Positions 5,582 through 8,191 of a DNA stretch of 8,191 nt are shown piece after piece. The number at the start of each line of letters is the position of its first letter. Position 1 is the first letter of the stretch. The translations under genes were made by a program, and so were the position numbers. Origin of the DNA: Oscillospiraceae bacterium (lineage in GTDB: Bacteria; Bacillota; Clostridia; Oscillospirales; Ruminococcaceae). The stretch covers positions 1 to 8,191 of the forward strand of contig DXNX01000109.1 in assembly GCA_019413245.1 (NCBI GenBank), given 5' to 3'. The notes beneath the pieces are model-generated. The model was given only the letters and a program-made list of their open reading frames with translations. It did no database searches and had not been told where the DNA came from.

Positions 5582-6343
5582 TCAGGCTTCCCCGTTCTGC
5601 ATAGCCTGTTCGTACATGGTGCACACTTCGTCGGCGGGACCGTCCCCCCGGACCACACCGTGGTCCAGCCAGATGGCCCGCTTGCACAGCATGCGCACCT
5701 GCTCGGAGCTGTGGCTCACAAACAGCAGGGTGGTGCCCTTCTGCAGCATCTCATTCAGGCGCATGAGGCACTTGTGCTGGAACATGAAGTCGCCCACAGC
5801 CAGCACCTCATCCACCACCAGAAGATCGGCGGTGACTTCGGTGGCAATGGCGAACCCCAGACGGGTGACCATGCCGGAGGAGAAGTTCTTCACCGGCACA
5901 TCCACAAAATCCCACAGTTCGGCAAAGTCCACAATATCCTTGAAATGTTCGTCCATATAGGCACGGTCATGGCCCAGCACAGCGCCGTTCAGGTAGATGT
6001 TTTCCCGGGCGGTGAGGTCCATGTCGAAGCCGGCGCCCAGCTCGATCATGGGTGCAATGCTTCCGTTGACGTTGCACGCCCCCTGAGAGGGGTACATGAC
6101 GCCGGCCACCACCTTGAGCATGGTGCTCTTGCCGGAGCCGTTGCGGCCGATGAGCGCCACCGACTCTCCCTTGCGCACCTGGAAGGATATATCTTTCAGG
6201 GCATAGAATTCATTGAACATCAGCTGACCGCGCACCATCTTGAGCAGATACTCTTTCAGGCTCTCGGTTTTTTCCTGCGCCAGGTTGAAGCGCATGGAAA
6301 CGTGATCGACATCCACCACCACGGGCGGTGTGTTCCCTTGCAT
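5582..6343 (-). CDS. ABC transporter ATPase for polysaccharide export (Wzt/TagH/RfbE type)
   Basis: The product has 253 residues and powers export of an undecaprenyl-linked polysaccharide or teichoic-acid-like chain through the partner permease encoded just upstream. Motifs: Walker A G-R-N-G-S-G-K72-S-T at 66-74; signature N-F-S-S-G-M at 153-158; Walker B L-L-V-V-D-E at 174-179 followed by the D-loop A-V-G-D; switch His211 in V-S-H-S-S. The long insertion between the first strands (L-A-Q-E-K-T-E-S-L-K-E-Y, about 21-45) is typical of the polysaccharide/teichoic-acid exporter subfamily, as is E-L-G-A-G-F-D at the Q-loop. It lacks the C-terminal carbohydrate-binding domain of O9a-type Wzt, so chain-end recognition by this subunit is unlikely. 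The ATG at 6343 has AAGGGGG seven bases upstream, and the gap after the permease is 12 bases. Gene family is sure; the exported glycan is not known. Confidence 0.93.
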   Translation of the reverse strand: MQGNTPPVVVDVDHVSMRFNLAQEKTESLKEYLLKMVRGQLMFNEFYALKDISFQVRKGESVALIGRNGSGKSTMLKVVAGVMYPSQGACNVNGSIAPMIELGAGFDMDLTARENIYLNGAVLGHDRAYMDEHFKDIVDFAELWDFVDVPVKNFSSGMVTRLGFAIATEVTADLLVVDEVLAVGDFMFQHKCLMRLNEMLQKGTTLLFVSHSSEQVRMLCKRAIWLDHGVVRGDGPADEVCTMYEQAMQNGEA

Positions 6344-6355
6344 CGGTGGTCCCCC

Positions 6356-7153
6356 TTAAATATACAGGATAAAGTTGCGCTGCAGCTTGCGGAACACCCA
6401 CAGGCCCAGGCCCAGCATGAGCAGGCTGGACACCGCACAGGCGATCCAGGTATTGGGGCCGGGGATGTTGCCGTACATCACAAGGTTGCGGAACAGGTTG
6501 ATAAAATGGTACATCGGGTTCAGGCGCATGAGCTTCTGGGCGAAGCCGGGCAGCTGCTCAATGGGGTAGAAGATGGGCGTGGCATACATCCAGGCCAGGG
6601 TCACGATGCCGAACAGATACTGCATATCCCGGAAATAGACCGTCAGGGCAGACAACACCAGCACCATGCCGCAGCAGAACAGGAACAGAAGCACCAGCGG
6701 CACCCAGAACAGGCAGATGGTCCAGTAGAAGGGCGAGCGGGTGAACACCATGACCAGCAGGACAGCCACCAGGCTGAAACTCATATTCACAAAGCTGGAA
6801 GTGACCCGGCTCAGGGGAAAAATATACTTGGGAATGTACACTTTCTTGATGAGGGAAGCGCTGGTCAGAATGGACACCATGCCCATGTTGGCGCTCTCGT
6901 TGAAGAAGGTGAACAGGGTGTTGCCGCAGATCAGGTACAGCGGGTAATTGGGGATGTCGGTGCGGAACATATAGGAAAAAATGATGGTCTGCACCGTCAT
7001 CATCAGCAGCGGGTTCAGGATGCTCCACACATATCCCAGGAAGCTGCGGCGATATTTGACCTTCAGATCCCGGGTCACCAGTTCCCGGATCAGCGGCCGG
7101 TACTGCACAAAGTGCCCGGCCATGCTTTTGTACTGGTCCATCCGTTGTGGCAT
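6356..7153 (-). CDS. ABC-2 type polysaccharide export permease (Wzm/TagG type)
   Basis: The product, 265 residues, is the membrane channel paired with the ATPase that follows. An amphipathic N-terminus (Y-R-P-L-I-R-E-L-V-T-R-D-L-K-V-K-Y-R-R-S at 18-37) leads into the family's F-L-G-Y-V-W-S-I-L-N-P-L motif (38-49). Six hydrophobic segments follow at about 43-63, 71-84, 119-137, 143-173 (long, probably with a re-entrant part), 180-197 and 236-254. R-L-N-P-M-Y-H-F-I-N at 210-219 is a further conserved family block. The ATG at 7153 is chosen because GGAGG lies upstream (about 7165-7170) and because residues before it in the open frame overlap the preceding gene and do not look like protein of this family. 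It is 22 bases after the ketoisomerase, so it is co-transcribed with sugar-nucleotide genes. Confidence 0.93.
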   Translation of the reverse strand: MPQRMDQYKSMAGHFVQYRPLIRELVTRDLKVKYRRSFLGYVWSILNPLLMMTVQTIIFSYMFRTDIPNYPLYLICGNTLFTFFNESANMGMVSILTSASLIKKVYIPKYIFPLSRVTSSFVNMSFSLVAVLLVMVFTRSPFYWTICLFWVPLVLLFLFCCGMVLVLSALTVYFRDMQYLFGIVTLAWMYATPIFYPIEQLPGFAQKLMRLNPMYHFINLFRNLVMYGNIPGPNTWIACAVSSLLMLGLGLWVFRKLQRNFILYI

Positions 7154-7175
7154 GGTCCTACTTTCCTCCTGCGTT

Positions 7176-7610
7176 TCAGTCGTGAAGTTCCGGCGTTCTG
7201 GCCCGGATCTCCGCCTCAAAGGCATCAAAATCCCGGATGTACTCGCTCTCGTCGTAGTGTTCGCTGGCCAGGCACAGCAGCACGGCGTCGGGGCTGAAAT
7301 CATACATTTCCTTCCACGCCATGGTGGGGATGTACACCCCGGTGCGGGGCCGGTTCAGGCAGAAAACGGCCTCGTTGCCCAGACCGTCCATCACCTTGAC
7401 CTTGCTCTGCCCCGCCACATTGATGAGCACGAACTGGCTCTTGCGGTTGGCATGCTGACCGCGCACCATGTCGGTGTCCGACCCGTAGATGTAAAACACG
7501 CGCTGGATGGCAAAGGGCACATCCCGCTCGCCTTCCACCACGACCAGGTTGCCCCGCTCGTCCCCGTGTTCGGCGAACTCAATAAAATACGCGCTGTCAT
7601 TTTTGTTCAT
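7176..7610 (-). CDS. Sugar-nucleotide 3,4-ketoisomerase, WxcM-like / FdtA family
   Basis: A 144-residue single-cupin protein. Characterised relatives (FdtA, QdtA) convert dTDP-4-keto-6-deoxyglucose to its 3-keto isomer, which an aminotransferase then turns into a 3-amino sugar. Family landmarks are G-D-E-R-G-N-L-V-V-V-E at 16-26, R-V-F-Y-I-Y-G at 37-43, V-R-G-Q-H53-A-N55-R-K-S at 49-58, V-K-V-M-D-G at 71-76, G-V-Y-I-P-T-M-A-W-K-E-M-Y-D-F-S at 91-106 and L-A-S-E-H-Y-D at 114-120. In FdtA the corresponding pocket motif is R-G-x-H-A-H; here the second His is Asn, which I believe also occurs in other Bacillota members, so it need not mean inactivity. The ATG at 7610 has AAGGGG nine bases upstream. 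The aminotransferase immediately upstream (17-base gap) is the expected pathway partner. Which stereoisomer (Fuc3N-like or Qui3N-like) is made cannot be read from the sequence. Confidence 0.88.
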   Translation of the reverse strand: MNKNDSAYFIEFAEHGDERGNLVVVEGERDVPFAIQRVFYIYGSDTDMVRGQHANRKSQFVLINVAGQSKVKVMDGLGNEAVFCLNRPRTGVYIPTMAWKEMYDFSPDAVLLCLASEHYDESEYIRDFDAFEAEIRARTPELHD

Positions 7611-7627
7611 GATATTACCCCTTGTAA

Positions 7628-8191
7628 TTAGTGAAAGGCATTGATGGCCTCAATCACATAGGTCTGCTCGTCCTCGGTCATACCGTTGTACATGGGCAGA
7701 CTGAGGACCTCGTCGGCGTAGCGCTCAGCCACCGGGAAATCGCCTTTTTTGTGGCCCAGGCAGGCATACGCCTGGCTCAGATGGGGCGGGATGGGATAGT
7801 GGATGATGGTGCCGATGCCCTTTTCTTTCAGGTAATCGGCCATACGGTCGCGGCAGCCGGGCAGATGCACCACATACTGGTGCCAGCTGCTGTCGGCGCC
7901 GGGACGGATCTTGGGTTTTTGCAGGCAGGGGTTGGTGAGTTCGGCGTCGTACCGGGCGGCTAGGCGACAGCGCTCGGCGTTGAACTCCTCCAGATGGGTC
8001 AGCTTGACCCGCAGCAGCCCGGCCTGGAGCTCATCCAGGCGGCTGTTGGCGCCCACCACCTCGTTCTGGTAGCGGACCCGGCTGCCGTAGTTGCGGAAGA
8101 CCCGGCAGCGGTCGGCCAGGTCGGGGTCGTTGGTGGTCAGGCAGCCCGCATCCCCGAAAGCCCCGCACCCCTTGGTGGGATAGAAGCTGAA
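7628..8191 (-). CDS. DegT/DnrJ/EryC1-family PLP aminotransferase (FdtB/QdtB-like), 5' end outside the window
   Basis: The last 187 residues are present and the frame is open to the window edge at 8191. The visible part begins F-S-F-Y-P-T-K-G-C-G-A-F-G-D-A-G; the Lys (codon 8171-8173) is the expected PLP Schiff-base residue of this family, which usually reads S-F-(Y/F)-P-x-K-x-L-G. It continues with R-N-Y-G-S-R-V-R-Y, G-A-N-S-R-L-D-E-L-Q-A-G-L-L (substrate/dimer helix), a W-H-Q-Y-V-V strand and K-G-I-G-T-I-I-H-Y-P-I-P-P-H, all typical of sugar 3- and 4-aminotransferases. About half of the usual 370 residues is missing. With the adjoining ketoisomerase it most likely aminates C3 of a dTDP-3-keto-6-deoxyhexose using glutamate. 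A GTG at 8059 is internal and should not be taken as the start. The unusual G-C-G in place of N-L-G after the Lys is a small variation. Confidence 0.92.
   Translation of the reverse strand, partial: FSFYPTKGCGAFGDAGCLTTNDPDLADRCRVFRNYGSRVRYQNEVVGANSRLDELQAGLLRVKLTHLEEFNAERCRLAARYDAELTNPCLQKPKIRPGADSSWHQYVVHLPGCRDRMADYLKEKGIGTIIHYPIPPHLSQAYACLGHKKGDFPVAERYADEVLSLPMYNGMTEDEQTYVIEAINAFH

Noticed and set aside
5451..5687. An upstream extension of the cardiolipin synthase by 79 residues
   Set aside because: It would run through the promoter and the preceding operon's terminator. The added residues are unlike the family, whereas ATG 5450 has a good ribosome binding site and directly precedes the membrane segments.
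3984..5960. A 658-codon open frame on the plus strand opposite the cardiolipin synthase
   Set aside because: It is the complement of a clear enzyme gene with intact HKD motifs. It is rich in His, Gln, Gly and Ala as expected from antisense reading of high-GC codons, and it crosses a promoter and a terminator.
5537..7297. A 586-codon plus-strand open frame opposite the ABC exporter genes
   Set aside because: His/Gln-rich antisense shadow spanning two well-supported minus-strand genes; no ribosome binding site or recognisable domain.

Overview
The window is GC-rich, and every gene I can support lies on the minus strand, so transcription runs from high to low coordinates. Strong AGGAGG-type ribosome binding sites, a PBSX/SPP1-like phage head module and a two-gene polysaccharide ABC exporter suggest a low-abundance-AT member of the Bacillota, possibly an Oscillospiraceae gut anaerobe of the Faecalibacterium/Gemmiger/Subdoligranulum type. 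That taxonomic guess is inference from composition and gene style only.

Right part (about 5540-8191): the 3' end of a surface-polysaccharide operon. In transcription order it holds a DegT-family sugar aminotransferase (cut by the window edge), a WxcM/FdtA-type sugar 3,4-ketoisomerase, an ABC-2 polysaccharide permease and its ATPase. Gaps are 12-22 bases, and the operon ends at a hairpin terminator (5541-5564). The first two genes fit synthesis of a dTDP-3-amino-3,6-dideoxyhexose. The last two fit export of a lipid-linked glycan.

Middle part (3846-5525): a single-gene unit for a three-membrane-segment cardiolipin synthase with two intact HKD motifs, its own promoter and its own terminator.

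Left part (1-3800): the start of a phage head/packaging operon. It has a textbook promoter (TTGACA, 17 bases, TATACT) buried in candidate operator repeats. It then encodes a sigma-like helix-turn-helix regulator, a very short TerS-like protein, the large terminase, an SPP1-type portal, a 56-residue protein missed by ordinary length cut-offs, and the beginning of an N4-gp56-type major capsid protein. Regulator, small terminase, large terminase, portal is the order known from the Bacillus PBSX element. No integrase or repressor is visible between this operon and the cardiolipin synthase, so the prophage or domesticated element ends (or begins) with its late operon at about 3800-3845.

Points most worth a second look are: the large-terminase start, where the perfect ribosome binding site is followed by ATC rather than ATG; the heptad operator over the late promoter; a pair of matching 17-base dyads in the two phage intergenic gaps; and the minimal TerS. 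I see no tRNA, rRNA, CRISPR array or insertion sequence. No stretch over 300 bases is without a gene.
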